From contig JAEWUY010000096.1 in NCBI GenBank assembly GCA_023396795.1, positions 1-28,323 on the forward strand: a stretch of 28,323 bases of DNA, written 5' to 3'. Under the pieces are notes generated by a model that worked only from the letters and a program-made list of their open reading frames with translations, ran no database searches and was not told where the DNA came from. Made by a program: the position numbers and the translations under genes. Source of the stretch: Bacillota bacterium (GTDB lineage: Bacteria; Bacillota_I; Bacilli_A; RFN20; CAG-826). Positions 7,664-15,891 of the stretch are shown piece after piece. How positions within the stretch are numbered: the stretch's first letter is position 1; each line of letters starts with the position of its first letter.

Positions 7664-8983
7664 CTATGCATCCTTGATGGAATCCGCCATCGTTCCAGCC
7701 TTACGCCATAGGCGTTCAGCTTTCTTTTTCCAAGTCAAATAATCATTTGGGTTATCTGGAAATTTCTTGTAGTGCTTTTCTAGTTTACGCCCACAGCTTG
7801 ATGAAGACATCAAAGCCCGTAAAGCCTTAAGCGAAAACTCGCCACTAAACAAACCCTGAAGGAGTTTGCCCGTCACACTACCTTTAACTTCTTCGTCATC
7901 AGATTTGAAGACGATACTTTCCTTGAACATATAGTCGTTATCTTCTTTGGACATATCCACTGCCCCAATTAAGGTTGCGCGTAAATTAGCAAACTCTGCG
8001 CCTTCACCTCTTTGATACAAAGTATTAATCTTCCAAAGAGCTTCTTTCGTCGGATACTTTCCGTCTTTTAAGGCATCAGCGACAATCTCCGCAGCTGGTG
8101 TCGCTTGCACCCACGCTGAGGTGATGCCTTCGCCATTCATTGGCTTAGTTAAACAAGCGGCATCGCCAATGACTAAAAAACCATCCGTTACAAAACTAAA
8201 TGGGGGGCGCCGATATGGTGTACAACCCATTTCTTCGTATTGGAGTTTATATTGGGGTAAACGAATATTGTTTTCAAATTTAGCCATACACTTACGAGCG
8301 TAATCATATGATAGATTAGCCCCAACACCGACAATCGCCCCATTTTTAGAATGCTGTGGAGCAATCCAGCCTTTGTAATAAGGCCAACTCGTACTATATT
8401 CAATTTTGTCCTCAGGGTTAAGTAGTTCAACATACTTAAGTAAAACGTAAAACTTGTCTTTCGGTCCAATTTCAAAGTTTTCGATATATGGATCGTTGAT
8501 AATGCGACGGACAACGGAAGGAATACCCGAGGCATCCACGACTAAACGGGCTTTAATTTCTTGACCGTCTTTGGTGACGATGCCATTAATTCGTTTATCA
8601 TTATATAAAAGTGAAGCAAAAGTGGTTTCAAAGCTAAAAGTCACACCACTTGCTAAAGCTTTATCGCGAAGACGTTTGATAAACAAAGGCAAGTGCATAA
8701 CAGTAACTTCTAATAAACTTTTCTTTAAATGGTTATCTAATGCCGACTTGGAATAAACAAGATTAAAATTGCGGACGAATTCAGGATCGCCTTCTTGTGA
8801 TTGTTCAAGACCATAGTCTTTAAATGAGGCTGTGGTGAAATGGAAAATATCTAACCGTTGCGAAAGATTTTCTTCTTTATCCTTATCAATGACAAGAACC
8901 TTTAAACCTTTTTTGGCGAGAAGGTAAGAAAAATATGTGCCCGCGGTGCAGGCTCCAACGATTACAACATCGTAGTCGGCCAT
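7664..8983 (-). CDS. FAD-dependent oxidoreductase, geranylgeranyl-reductase-like
   Basis: The 439-residue protein has an N-terminal FAD-binding Rossmann motif, DVVIVGACTAGTYFSYLLAK, ending with the acidic ribose-binding residue in LVIDKD. The second motif, FLVIGDAACLTKPMNGEGIT (about residues 275-295), is the GD loop of the geranylgeranyl-reductase branch, whose best known members hydrogenate isoprenoid chains in lipids or chlorophyll. Here the central Gly of the usual GxGxxG is Cys (GACTAG), a modest departure. A middle segment (VVDASGIPSVVRRI) is also typical. It is first in the operon and has an AGGGG site before its ATG. Reduction of an isoprenoid or polyunsaturated lipid is plausible, but the substrate is inference. 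Confidence 0.82.
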   Translation of the reverse strand: MADYDVVIVGACTAGTYFSYLLAKKGLKVLVIDKDKEENLSQRLDIFHFTTASFKDYGLEQSQEGDPEFVRNFNLVYSKSALDNHLKKSLLEVTVMHLPLFIKRLRDKALASGVTFSFETTFASLLYNDKRINGIVTKDGQEIKARLVVDASGIPSVVRRIINDPYIENFEIGPKDKFYVLLKYVELLNPEDKIEYSTSWPYYKGWIAPQHSKNGAIVGVGANLSYDYARKCMAKFENNIRLPQYKLQYEEMGCTPYRRPPFSFVTDGFLVIGDAACLTKPMNGEGITSAWVQATPAAEIVADALKDGKYPTKEALWKINTLYQRGEGAEFANLRATLIGAVDMSKEDNDYMFKESIVFKSDDEEVKGSVTGKLLQGLFSGEFSLKALRALMSSSSCGRKLEKHYKKFPDNPNDYLTWKKKAERLWRKAGTMADSIKDA

Positions 8984-9064
8984 ATTGTCGCCCCCTAATT
9001 ATAAAATAGATTCTGTTATTATTTTATTCTTAAACAGGGTTGAATCATAGACCGAAATATTTCT

Positions 9065-9100
9065 TAATATGTGAGGCTTTTTACTGGATATCACATATTA
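9065..9100. repeat. 10-bp inverted repeat between MFS gene and FAD reductase operon
   Basis: TAATATGTGA (9065-9074) and TCACATATTA (9091-9100) are perfect complements separated by 16 bases. On the minus strand the element lies after the MFS stop at 9143 and about 80 bases before the FAD reductase start. No T-run follows, so I prefer a regulator-binding site for the 8983-4246 operon over a terminator, at low certainty. Confidence 0.45.
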
Positions 9101-9142
9101 TGTTCCACACTGATAGCAAATTTAACTATTAAGAGTAAGAAC

Positions 9143-10357
9143 TTATAATTGTTCTTCTAAACGTTTTTGTTCTCTTTTCTGAATAATCGAAAAGATAAAG
9201 AGGAAGGCGACTGCTGCCAATTCCATGACAAGAGAATAAATGACGATAATTAATAGTGAGTAGCCATATACTATTCCAATCAAAGTTGAACCTAAAAACC
9301 AAGCCAACCCAAAGACCGAATAAAAGATTCCGTAAGCTGTGGCTCTTTTCTCTTTTGAAACAACTGAAGAGATAACAGCCTTAAGAATGGATTCTTGAGC
9401 CCCCATGCCAATGCCCCATAAGATAACACCGACAATTACCGCCCATAGCCCATTAAAAAGAAAGAAGACGGGTACAGAAAAAGCAGCAATAAAAGTGCTG
9501 ATTTGTAGAGCTTTAACGCCAAATTTATCGAATAAATGGCCAAAGAGTAAAGCCGCTAATGCATCAACACCCATGGCCAAGGAATAAAGTAAAGGGATAT
9601 AAGAAACAGCAATCACACCTGTTGACTCCATATGAAAAGCCATTAAAGGATAATCAATAAAGCCTAAGGCTAAAAAGCTAATAGCGACCATGTACCAAAC
9701 AAACGACTTATTGCCTTTAAAGCCTTTAAACACGGTGCGTGTTTCAAAGCGTTCAGGGTTTGGATACTTTCGCCAGGAGATAATCAAAATTACTAATGTG
9801 GCAATTGCAAAAATACCTAGAAATCCAAAGACCATCTGATAACCTTGTAGTTCATTACCTTGATTAAGGGATAAAACCGCAAAAGCAAAAAGAGGTCCTA
9901 AGAAGGCCCCAATTTGATCGAGTACTTCTTGAATAGCAAAGGCCTTACCGGCCCCGAGATGTGGCGTCGTAAATGATGTCAAAGCACTTTTGGCGGGAGC
10001 GCGAATGGCTTTGCCGACTCGCTCCAAAAGAATTAAAACAATTGCAACTTGCCAAATAGAGGCGTTGGTAAACATCAAAAGGGGAATGGCGAGTAAATTA
10101 ATGGCATAGCCAAGAAACATCATGAGCCAATATTTTTGACTCCTATCAGCGATAACACCCGTAACAATTCTTAAGGCCTGGCCGATAAATTCTCCTAAGC
10201 CGGAAGTGAACGAAACAACGAAGGCTGAGGCACCAATCAAGCCCAGAAAAGGCCCGTAAATACTGCGCGCCCCTTCGTGAGTAAAGTCTGATAACAAACT
10301 AATAACGCCAAGCAAGACGAGAAAGAGAATGGCCTGTTTTTTGATGTTACTTGTCAT
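9143..10357 (-). CDS. MFS transporter, 404 residues
   Basis: The protein has about twelve hydrophobic spans. SDFTHEGARSIYGPFL in the first helix region is a recurrent signature of a branch of small MFS carriers related to drug-efflux or nitrate/sugar carriers with D..YEGAR motifs. The helix 2-3 loop reads GVIADRSQKYW, and ERVGKAIRAPAKSALTS follows in helix 4. The substrate is unknown. AAGGAA precedes the ATG well. The gene stands alone: a strong terminator from the pirin side lies upstream at 10414-10457 and an inverted repeat follows downstream. Confidence 0.85.
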   Translation of the reverse strand: MTSNIKKQAILFLVLLGVISLLSDFTHEGARSIYGPFLGLIGASAFVVSFTSGLGEFIGQALRIVTGVIADRSQKYWLMMFLGYAINLLAIPLLMFTNASIWQVAIVLILLERVGKAIRAPAKSALTSFTTPHLGAGKAFAIQEVLDQIGAFLGPLFAFAVLSLNQGNELQGYQMVFGFLGIFAIATLVILIISWRKYPNPERFETRTVFKGFKGNKSFVWYMVAISFLALGFIDYPLMAFHMESTGVIAVSYIPLLYSLAMGVDALAALLFGHLFDKFGVKALQISTFIAAFSVPVFFLFNGLWAVIVGVILWGIGMGAQESILKAVISSVVSKEKRATAYGIFYSVFGLAWFLGSTLIGIVYGYSLLIIVIYSLVMELAAVAFLFIFSIIQKREQKRLEEQL

Positions 10358-10413
10358 AATTATTCCTTAAATATTTGTAAATACATTTTATGACTACCCA
10401 AGACTTAAAAGAT

Positions 10414-10457
10414 AAAAAAACACTCTTTTATCAACAAATGATTATTCAGCAAGAGTG
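10414..10457 (-). terminator. Intrinsic terminator after the pirin gene
   Basis: On the minus strand CACTCTT and AAGAGTG form a 7-bp stem around a 23-base loop and are followed immediately by seven T residues, starting 10 bases after the pirin stop. It separates the cupin-pirin unit from the MFS gene. Confidence 0.8.
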
Positions 10458-10466
10458 CTAAGTAAA

Positions 10467-11306
10467 TTAGTAATGAATACCTTGTTTTAAAAAGGTGCCG
10501 TCATCTAAGTCTTGAAAGGCTTTATATAGTTCATCGCGGGTGTTCATAACGATTGGTCCGCCCCAGGCAACTGGTTCATTTAAGGCCACGGAACTAACAA
10601 ACAAAATTTGGGCTTTTTCTAAATTGGTTTTAATACTGACGATATCACCATCGCCTAGTTTAACAGCCGTTTTCTCATCAATCGTTTGCCCATCGACAAT
10701 AATGCTACCAACAAGAGTAAAAAGCATGACTGAACGATTATTATCTGTTTGAATTGTCACCTCTGATTTCGGATTGAGATGAATATCATAATAATCTAAA
10801 GGCTGGTATTTACTTTGATAGCCAACGTGATTCAGGTAAGAACCCGCTAAAAGACGAAGCTTACCATGTTCCAAAGGAATCTCTTTAATTTCCGAGGCTT
10901 TGATCGCTAAATATGAAGGGGCGACCATTTTATCTTTTGAGGCTAAATTGAGCCATAACTGCACACCTAACATGCGAGGCGAGGCTGGAAGTTTTTCTTC
11001 GTGCATAATTCCAGAACCAGCCGTCATCCACTGCACTTCTCCATCCGTAATGGCATCTTCGTTGCCAATACTATCTTTATGAATCATGTGACCATGGTAA
11101 ATGTACGATATCGTTTCGATTCCCCGATGAGGGTGTAAAGGAAACCCAGCGATATAATCGCGAGGATTTTTACTATCAAAAGAATCAAGCATCAAAATCG
11201 GATCGAAATCGCTGACAGTGTCGCGCGATAAAACGCGAACAAGGTTAACGCCCGCTCCATCAGTGGTCCGATAACCAGTGACTTTTTTTAATACTTTTCT
11301 TTCCAT
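10467..11306 (-). CDS. Pirin-family bicupin
   Basis: The start is placed at the ATG at 11306, seven bases after the stop of the cupin gene; earlier in-frame codons overlap that gene and start only with CTG. The product of about 279 residues has the pirin signature FPLHPHRGIETISYI in the first cupin barrel and a downstream HEEKLP, which together supply the usual three His and one Glu metal ligands. The second barrel covers roughly residues 150-260. Pirins bind Fe(II) and some show quercetin dioxygenase activity or act as redox-sensitive regulators; which applies here is unknown. It is the second gene of a pair with a small cupin. Confidence 0.88.
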   Translation of the reverse strand: MERKVLKKVTGYRTTDGAGVNLVRVLSRDTVSDFDPILMLDSFDSKNPRDYIAGFPLHPHRGIETISYIYHGHMIHKDSIGNEDAITDGEVQWMTAGSGIMHEEKLPASPRMLGVQLWLNLASKDKMVAPSYLAIKASEIKEIPLEHGKLRLLAGSYLNHVGYQSKYQPLDYYDIHLNPKSEVTIQTDNNRSVMLFTLVGSIIVDGQTIDEKTAVKLGDGDIVSIKTNLEKAQILFVSSVALNEPVAWGGPIVMNTRDELYKAFQDLDDGTFLKQGIHY

Positions 11307-11313
11307 AAATAGA

Positions 11314-11655
11314 TTATTGCGCTTTAACAGCACTCATCCCAGGGTTAGGAGTTTTGATAACGAAAACGGAAAAGACACTATTTTGATTCGCGAACAAAGC
11401 ATGAGGAATTTGCATCGGACTAAAGACGATATCTCCGACACCCACTACTTGCGATTCTTCGCCAATAACAACTGTGCCTTTGCCTTCAACGACTTGAAAA
11501 TGAACATTGACAGGGGTTTTGTGAGCCGGAACTTTTTCTCCTGGTTCCAAAACTAAATTCGTTATATTGATTTCAGGAATGCTAACAACTGGTCGAGCTT
11601 TAACTCCCCAACCGCTGATTTTAAATGGTATATCTTGATATTTGATGACTTGCAT
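11314..11655 (-). CDS. Small single-domain cupin
   Basis: The 113-residue protein is a single cupin barrel. Motif 1 is reduced to GEKVPAHKTPVNVHFQVVEG: it keeps His at two positions but lacks the full G(X)5HXH(X)3-4E(X)6G set. Motif 2 is GDIVFSPMQIPHAL with its conserved His. Metal binding is likely but not certain. It has a clear AAAGGAGAA site, a TATAAT box 27 bases upstream of the ATG (11687-11682), and lies seven bases ahead of the pirin start, so the pair forms a small operon. Cupin-pirin pairs often relate to redox or aromatic-compound handling; the ligand here is unknown. Confidence 0.85.
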   Translation of the reverse strand: MQVIKYQDIPFKISGWGVKARPVVSIPEINITNLVLEPGEKVPAHKTPVNVHFQVVEGKGTVVIGEESQVVGVGDIVFSPMQIPHALFANQNSVFSVFVIKTPNPGMSAVKAQ

Positions 11656-11681
11656 AATGATTTCTCCTTTATTGTGGATTA

Positions 11682-11687
11682 ATTATA
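11682..11687 (-). promoter_or_regulatory. -10 box of the cupin-pirin promoter
   Basis: A perfect TATAAT lies on the minus strand, giving a predicted leader of about 20 bases that contains the AAAGGAGAA ribosome site. No convincing -35 box is visible at 16-18 bases upstream, so an activator may be needed, or the box may be coincidental. Confidence 0.5.
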
Positions 11688-11722
11688 CGTTAGGTCAACA
11701 AATCATGCACGCGTAACGATAA

Positions 11723-13342
11723 TTAGGTGCGAGCGTTTTTATATTTTTGCTTATCGACATACATGTCATCATCAGCTTTTTTCAGTTCATCAAAAATGTT
11801 CGTTGTTTCATGAGTTAATAAATAAGAACCGAAGGAAAGAGACAACGGGCACTCGCCATTACATGTTTTTTTAATATCGGCAATAACATTATCCTTAATG
11901 CTTGCTAATTCAGTCTCACTGCTTTTTTCAACGAGGGCCACAAATTCATCTCCACCCATCCGAAAAACACAATCACCTCGCGGAATATTTCGTAATATAA
12001 TTTGACCGGCCATTTTTAAAATCTCATCACCTTTGATATGGCCAAAGGAGTCATTGATACCTTTTAAATTGTTTAAGTCAATGGCGATAATGCCTAAAGG
12101 CAAATGGCGGGCGTCAGTAATTTCAGCCAAAATGTTATCCAGATAACGACGATTGTATAAATTCGTTAACTGATCATGATGAAGTAGATATTGAATTTGC
12201 TTTTGCTTTTCAACTTCCTCAGTAATATCGCGAGCCGAAGCATATAACAAATTTTGATAAGGCTTCGTTTTCCATTCCAAATAGCGATAGCTGCCATCAA
12301 AGCAACGATAACGATTGACAAACGAGGTTAAGGACTGACCAGAGTCGAGGATTTTATTCATTTCATTTTCAGTGCGCAATAAATCATCAGGATGGACAAA
12401 ACTCATCAATGGTTTAGATTTTAAATAATCGATTGAAAAGCCTAAAACTGCTTCCCAAGCTTTATTAAGCATATAAAAATATCCATTACGATCCGCAATA
12501 CAAAGCAGGTCTAGACTAACAGTAAAAAATCTTTCCAGTTCTTCTTTTTGTCGCGTTAGTTCTTGAGTCGCAGACAACAGTTTGGTGATATCTCTAGCAA
12601 TCCCTGCATAACCGACAACAACACCGTTTTCGCGAATCGGTGAAGCGCTAGTTTCATAGTAACGCCATGTCCCGTCGATGTGTTGAAGACGGTAAGCACT
12701 AACTTCTTGTGTCGTTTCTGTTTCTCTAATAATTTCAAAAAAACTATTAATCCGCGGTAAGTCTTCCGGATGAACAAAAGGTCGGAACGATTTCCCTAAG
12801 GTCGAACTAACATCCTGGCCCAAAAGTTTATTCCAAGCCCTAGACAAATATGTAAAAGATCCATCAAGGGCAATACGATAAATGATATCTTTAGAATTTT
12901 CGACAATCTGACTTAGGTTTTGCTCGTTTTTTTCGGAAAGTAATTGGTTTTCTTTTCTCTTGTTAATATTAATGTGCGTACCAGCAGCAATTAATGGTTT
13001 TCCTTCCCTTGACCACTCAACAACTTTACCGCTATCAAGAATCCACACCCAATGTCCTTCTTTGTGACGCATTCTAATTTCAACTGAATAAAATTCAGAC
13101 TTCTTATCGAAGAGGTCATGTAAAGCTGCATTTGATACTTTTAAATCATCAGGATGTGTCAGACGTTCCCATGTTTTAATATTAACTGGTTTCAGTTCTT
13201 CAAGTGTATAGCCAATCATCTCCGCCCACCGCTCATTTACTTCGACTTCATTGCTCGACAAATCCCAAGCCCAACTAGCGGCTCGTGTAGCTTCAACCAA
13301 CAGTGAAGAATGAATGGCTTGATCAATAATTTTTTTAAGCAT
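11723..13342 (-). CDS. Triple-PAS diguanylate cyclase
   Basis: The 539-residue soluble protein has three PAS/PAC units (about residues 15-130, 140-255 and 265-380; for example TWERLTHPDDL, RPFVHPEDLPR and MSFVHPDDLLR) then a GGDEF domain. Catalytic motifs are intact: DQLTNLYNRRYLD, the metal-binding D421LNN segment, HIKGDE, and GGDEF at residues 463-467. The product should be c-di-GMP. The RxxD inhibitory site five residues ahead of GGDEF is not present (PRGD occupies it), so product feedback inhibition is probably lost. No membrane helices are seen, so the PAS units should sense cytoplasmic signals. It follows a single-PAS cyclase by 47 bases in the same direction. Confidence 0.9.
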   Translation of the reverse strand: MLKKIIDQAIHSSLLVEATRAASWAWDLSSNEVEVNERWAEMIGYTLEELKPVNIKTWERLTHPDDLKVSNAALHDLFDKKSEFYSVEIRMRHKEGHWVWILDSGKVVEWSREGKPLIAAGTHININKRKENQLLSEKNEQNLSQIVENSKDIIYRIALDGSFTYLSRAWNKLLGQDVSSTLGKSFRPFVHPEDLPRINSFFEIIRETETTQEVSAYRLQHIDGTWRYYETSASPIRENGVVVGYAGIARDITKLLSATQELTRQKEELERFFTVSLDLLCIADRNGYFYMLNKAWEAVLGFSIDYLKSKPLMSFVHPDDLLRTENEMNKILDSGQSLTSFVNRYRCFDGSYRYLEWKTKPYQNLLYASARDITEEVEKQKQIQYLLHHDQLTNLYNRRYLDNILAEITDARHLPLGIIAIDLNNLKGINDSFGHIKGDEILKMAGQIILRNIPRGDCVFRMGGDEFVALVEKSSETELASIKDNVIADIKKTCNGECPLSLSFGSYLLTHETTNIFDELKKADDDMYVDKQKYKNART

Positions 13343-13389
13343 ATGTTCGAGTATTTTGTAAATAATTGGAAAAATGATAGCAAATACTA

Positions 13390-14361
13390 TTAATATTTAA
13401 TAGCATTACGCCCTGATCTTTTTGCTTCATAAAGCAAATCGTCAACGCGCTTAATAACTTCGTCAATTGTTTCTCGAGTTTGGTATTCAACCACACCCAT
13501 GCTAACAGTTAGTTTTTTAATAATTGGAAACTTCTCTTTAGCGATTGCTGTATGTAGACGTGTCGCTAGTTCAATGGCTCCTTGCAGGTTGGTATCTGGC
13601 AAAAGGAGAAAAAATTCTTCGCCCCCATAGCGGTACAAATCATCTTTAGCGCGTTTATCAGCGGTTATCAGCTTAACAAGACGCACCAAAGTATCATCCC
13701 CTACTTGATGACCATGATTGTCATTGACCTTTTTAAAAAGGTCGACATCAAGCATAACTAATGAAAACGGCGCACTATTTTTAATTTTGTTATTAATGTG
13801 GCTATCAAGGTGTTTAAAAAGCATGCGTCGGTTATAAATTTCAGTTAAACCATCGTGTTCGGCCAAATAAACAAGGCGTTGCTCGACCTTCTTTGCTTCG
13901 GTAATATCAAAGACAATACCGTGAAGAATTAAAGGAAGACCATTTTCGTCTCTTTTAACAACCGTTCCTCGATCGTAATACCAAACGTAGTGACCTTCCT
14001 TATGACGAATACGATATTCAACCTCATAGGCTGGTGTTTGACCGCGAAGATGACTACGCATGTTATCCATTACCCGATCGTAATCATCTGGATGCAATTT
14101 TTGCGTAAAGAATTCAAAACCAATCTCGCCAATTTCTTGTGGATCATAACCTAAATTGAGCGTTTTCTTGTCATTGAAGAGAACTTTATTTAAATCGTAA
14201 TACCAAAACCACTGGCCAAGATTGCCAGCCCATTTAAACTCATTTAAAAATATATTATTACTAGCCGCGAGTGATTGTTTTAGTTCTTCGTTATAATTTT
14301 CAATTTCTTCTATGTGTTTAACTAACTTTTCTTTTGGCCAAGAACCGTATTTGTTATCCAT
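13390..14361 (-). CDS. Single-PAS diguanylate cyclase
   Basis: The 323-residue soluble protein has one PAS/PAC unit (about residues 40-155, with FTQKLHPDDYDRV and RHKEGHYVWYYDRG) and a GGDEF domain carrying DGLTEIYNRRM, the metal-binding DVDLFKKVND, HGHQVGDD and the active-site variant GGEEF at 246-250, which is catalytically competent in known cyclases. The inhibitory RxxD is present as RAKD (237-240), so unlike its neighbour it should be subject to c-di-GMP feedback. It starts about 250 bases from the divergent membrane cyclase gene and is likely co-transcribed with the triple-PAS gene. Confidence 0.9.
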   Translation of the reverse strand: MDNKYGSWPKEKLVKHIEEIENYNEELKQSLAASNNIFLNEFKWAGNLGQWFWYYDLNKVLFNDKKTLNLGYDPQEIGEIGFEFFTQKLHPDDYDRVMDNMRSHLRGQTPAYEVEYRIRHKEGHYVWYYDRGTVVKRDENGLPLILHGIVFDITEAKKVEQRLVYLAEHDGLTEIYNRRMLFKHLDSHINNKIKNSAPFSLVMLDVDLFKKVNDNHGHQVGDDTLVRLVKLITADKRAKDDLYRYGGEEFFLLLPDTNLQGAIELATRLHTAIAKEKFPIIKKLTVSMGVVEYQTRETIDEVIKRVDDLLYEAKRSGRNAIKY

Positions 14362-14498
14362 TTTTATTTTCCTTGTGCAAGTTAATTATGCCATAATTTT
14401 CTTTACAGATGACAATTATTGTCAAGAAAATACACCCATAATTCGATTCATTAATTATTTGGTTATGGAGACTAAACCGTTACAAATGTATCAAAAAT

Positions 14499-14537
14499 GC
14501 CAAAAAATCATCAAAAATGGCGATTTTTAGGCTTTTT
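14499..14537 (+). terminator. Terminator-like hairpin in the leader of the membrane cyclase gene
   Basis: GCC and GGC, an A-A mismatch, then AAAAATC paired with GATTTTT form a stem with a 12-base loop, followed by TTTTT on the plus strand. It lies about 77 bases before the ATG at 14614, in the divergent gap. With no plus-strand gene upstream to terminate, an attenuator in the leader or an insulator between the divergent units is possible. I see no c-di-GMP riboswitch core next to it. Confidence 0.45.
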
Positions 14538-14613
14538 AACAAAAAATAGTAGGCTAACGCATTATAAATTAGTGTTATTATATAAAAGTCATGCGACATT
14601 TGTAAAAAACAAT

Positions 14614-15744
14614 ATGGATTTTTTTGGAAACTTAGTAATTAACGCTCTTTGTGCAACGATTCTTATCGTTATCTTTTTTGCGAACATGAGAAGCTGTAAA
14701 GGCGGGGCAATTGGATGCCATATTTTCCGCTTGATTATCTTCACCGGAATTATGATGTTTTTCATCGACACACTTGGACGCTTAGATGGAGCTTCTAACG
14801 TCAGTGTTCCCATCGCTAATCAAATTGGTAATTTTCTTTTATTTGCTTTGAATCCGATGGTGCCTATTTTGTGGCTAGCCTATGTTGTCTATCAAGTATA
14901 TGGCAAGGTTACACACCTTAAAAAAATAGCTCTTTATGGCGCGATTTATATGTTTGTCCATATCGTCATTGTCATCATTAATCTCTTTTTTGGTTATTAC
15001 TACACGATTGATGTTAATAATGTTTATACCCGTGGGGCTTATTACGCTGTATCAATTTTATTTTCCCTCGCGCCCCTATTCGTGGCTTTTACCCTGACAA
15101 TTACCAATCGTAATCAAATTGATTATCGAAAATATAATGCCTTTGTCTTCTTTCCTCTTTCCCCAGTCATCGGCACAATCCTGTCCTTCTTTACTTATGG
15201 TTACTCAATTGTTTTGCCATCGATGATGATTGCTTATGTTCTCGTCTTTAATAATATTCAAAACGATTCAATGCGGGTTGATTATTTGACGGGGGTATTT
15301 AATCGCCGCCATCTCGAAGATTACTTAAGAAAGAAAATCAGCGAAAATAATCCTTGGCTCGCAGGAATCATGCTCGATATTGATAACTACAAAGCTATTA
15401 ATGATATCCATGGACATCTCGTTGGCGATCGGGCTTTAATCGACTTCGCTAATATCCTCCAAAGATCAATTCGTAATAATGACATTGTCGCGCGTTACGG
15501 CGGCGATGAATTCGTGATTATTCTTGAAGCCAAGAACGAAAAAATCCTTAAGGATGTCTACGAAAATATAATCGCAAATATTATCGAGTTTAATCAACGC
15601 GAAATTTATCCATTCAAGATGACTGCCAGTATGGGCAAGGCCATATATGTTCCGGAAGAGAAAAAGACAATGGAACAATTCATCAATCAGCTTGATAATT
15701 TAATGTACGAAGACAAGAAAAAGAATCGTTCCCAAATCGACTAA
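14614..15744 (+). CDS. Membrane-bound diguanylate cyclase
   Basis: The start is placed at the ATG at 14614: the frame is open back to 14497 but that part runs through the hairpin above, is not hydrophobic, and has no ribosome site. The 376-residue product has about six hydrophobic spans in the first 215 residues (for example LVINALCATILIVIFFANM and FRLIIFTGIMMFF), then a GGDEF domain: DYLTGVFNRRHLE, the metal-binding MLDIDNYKAIND, GHLVGDRAL and GGDEF at about residues 296-300. RxxD is present as RNND. It is the only plus-strand gene and is divergent from the two PAS cyclases. It probably senses a membrane or extracellular signal and makes c-di-GMP at the membrane. The N-terminal sensor family is not one I can name. 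Confidence 0.85.
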   Translation: MDFFGNLVINALCATILIVIFFANMRSCKGGAIGCHIFRLIIFTGIMMFFIDTLGRLDGASNVSVPIANQIGNFLLFALNPMVPILWLAYVVYQVYGKVTHLKKIALYGAIYMFVHIVIVIINLFFGYYYTIDVNNVYTRGAYYAVSILFSLAPLFVAFTLTITNRNQIDYRKYNAFVFFPLSPVIGTILSFFTYGYSIVLPSMMIAYVLVFNNIQNDSMRVDYLTGVFNRRHLEDYLRKKISENNPWLAGIMLDIDNYKAINDIHGHLVGDRALIDFANILQRSIRNNDIVARYGGDEFVIILEAKNEKILKDVYENIIANIIEFNQREIYPFKMTASMGKAIYVPEEKKTMEQFINQLDNLMYEDKKKNRSQID

Positions 15745-15763
15745 TTTAAAATGAATACCCTTT

Positions 15764-15800
15764 CCGCATCATTGCGGTGGCTACAAAGTGGCATTTTTTT
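15764..15800 (+). terminator. Possible terminator of the membrane cyclase gene
   Basis: CCGCA and TGCGG form a perfect 5-bp stem with loop TCAT 20 bases after the stop. A run of seven T residues follows, but only at 15794-15800, 16 bases after the stem, so this is not a classical layout. Confidence 0.35.
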
Positions 15801-15855
15801 GATCGGTAAAAAATAAATAGTGGATATTGTTTTATCTAGCGAAACATTGGAAGAA

Positions 15856-15891
15856 TATTATTGCAATAGGATATGTTTTTATTTATGCAAT
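15856..15891. repeat. 36-bp direct repeat, copy A (downstream of the split HipA pair)
   Basis: This copy matches 17552-17587 at 32 of 36 positions in the same orientation. It begins TATTATTGCAATAGG and contains two GCAAT units 24 bases apart. Its right part overlaps the last codons of the gene ending at 15879. It lacks the -10 box found next to copy B. Confidence 0.8.

Noticed and set aside
11307..11333. Longer pirin start
   Set aside because: It needs a CTG start and overlaps the end of the cupin gene; an ATG seven bases after that stop fits family length.
14497..14613. N-terminal extension of the membrane cyclase
   Set aside because: It runs through a hairpin plus T-run, lacks a ribosome site, and adds residues unlike a membrane protein start.
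14362..14613. c-di-GMP riboswitch in the cyclase gap
   Set aside because: I could not find the conserved GEMM core on either strand.
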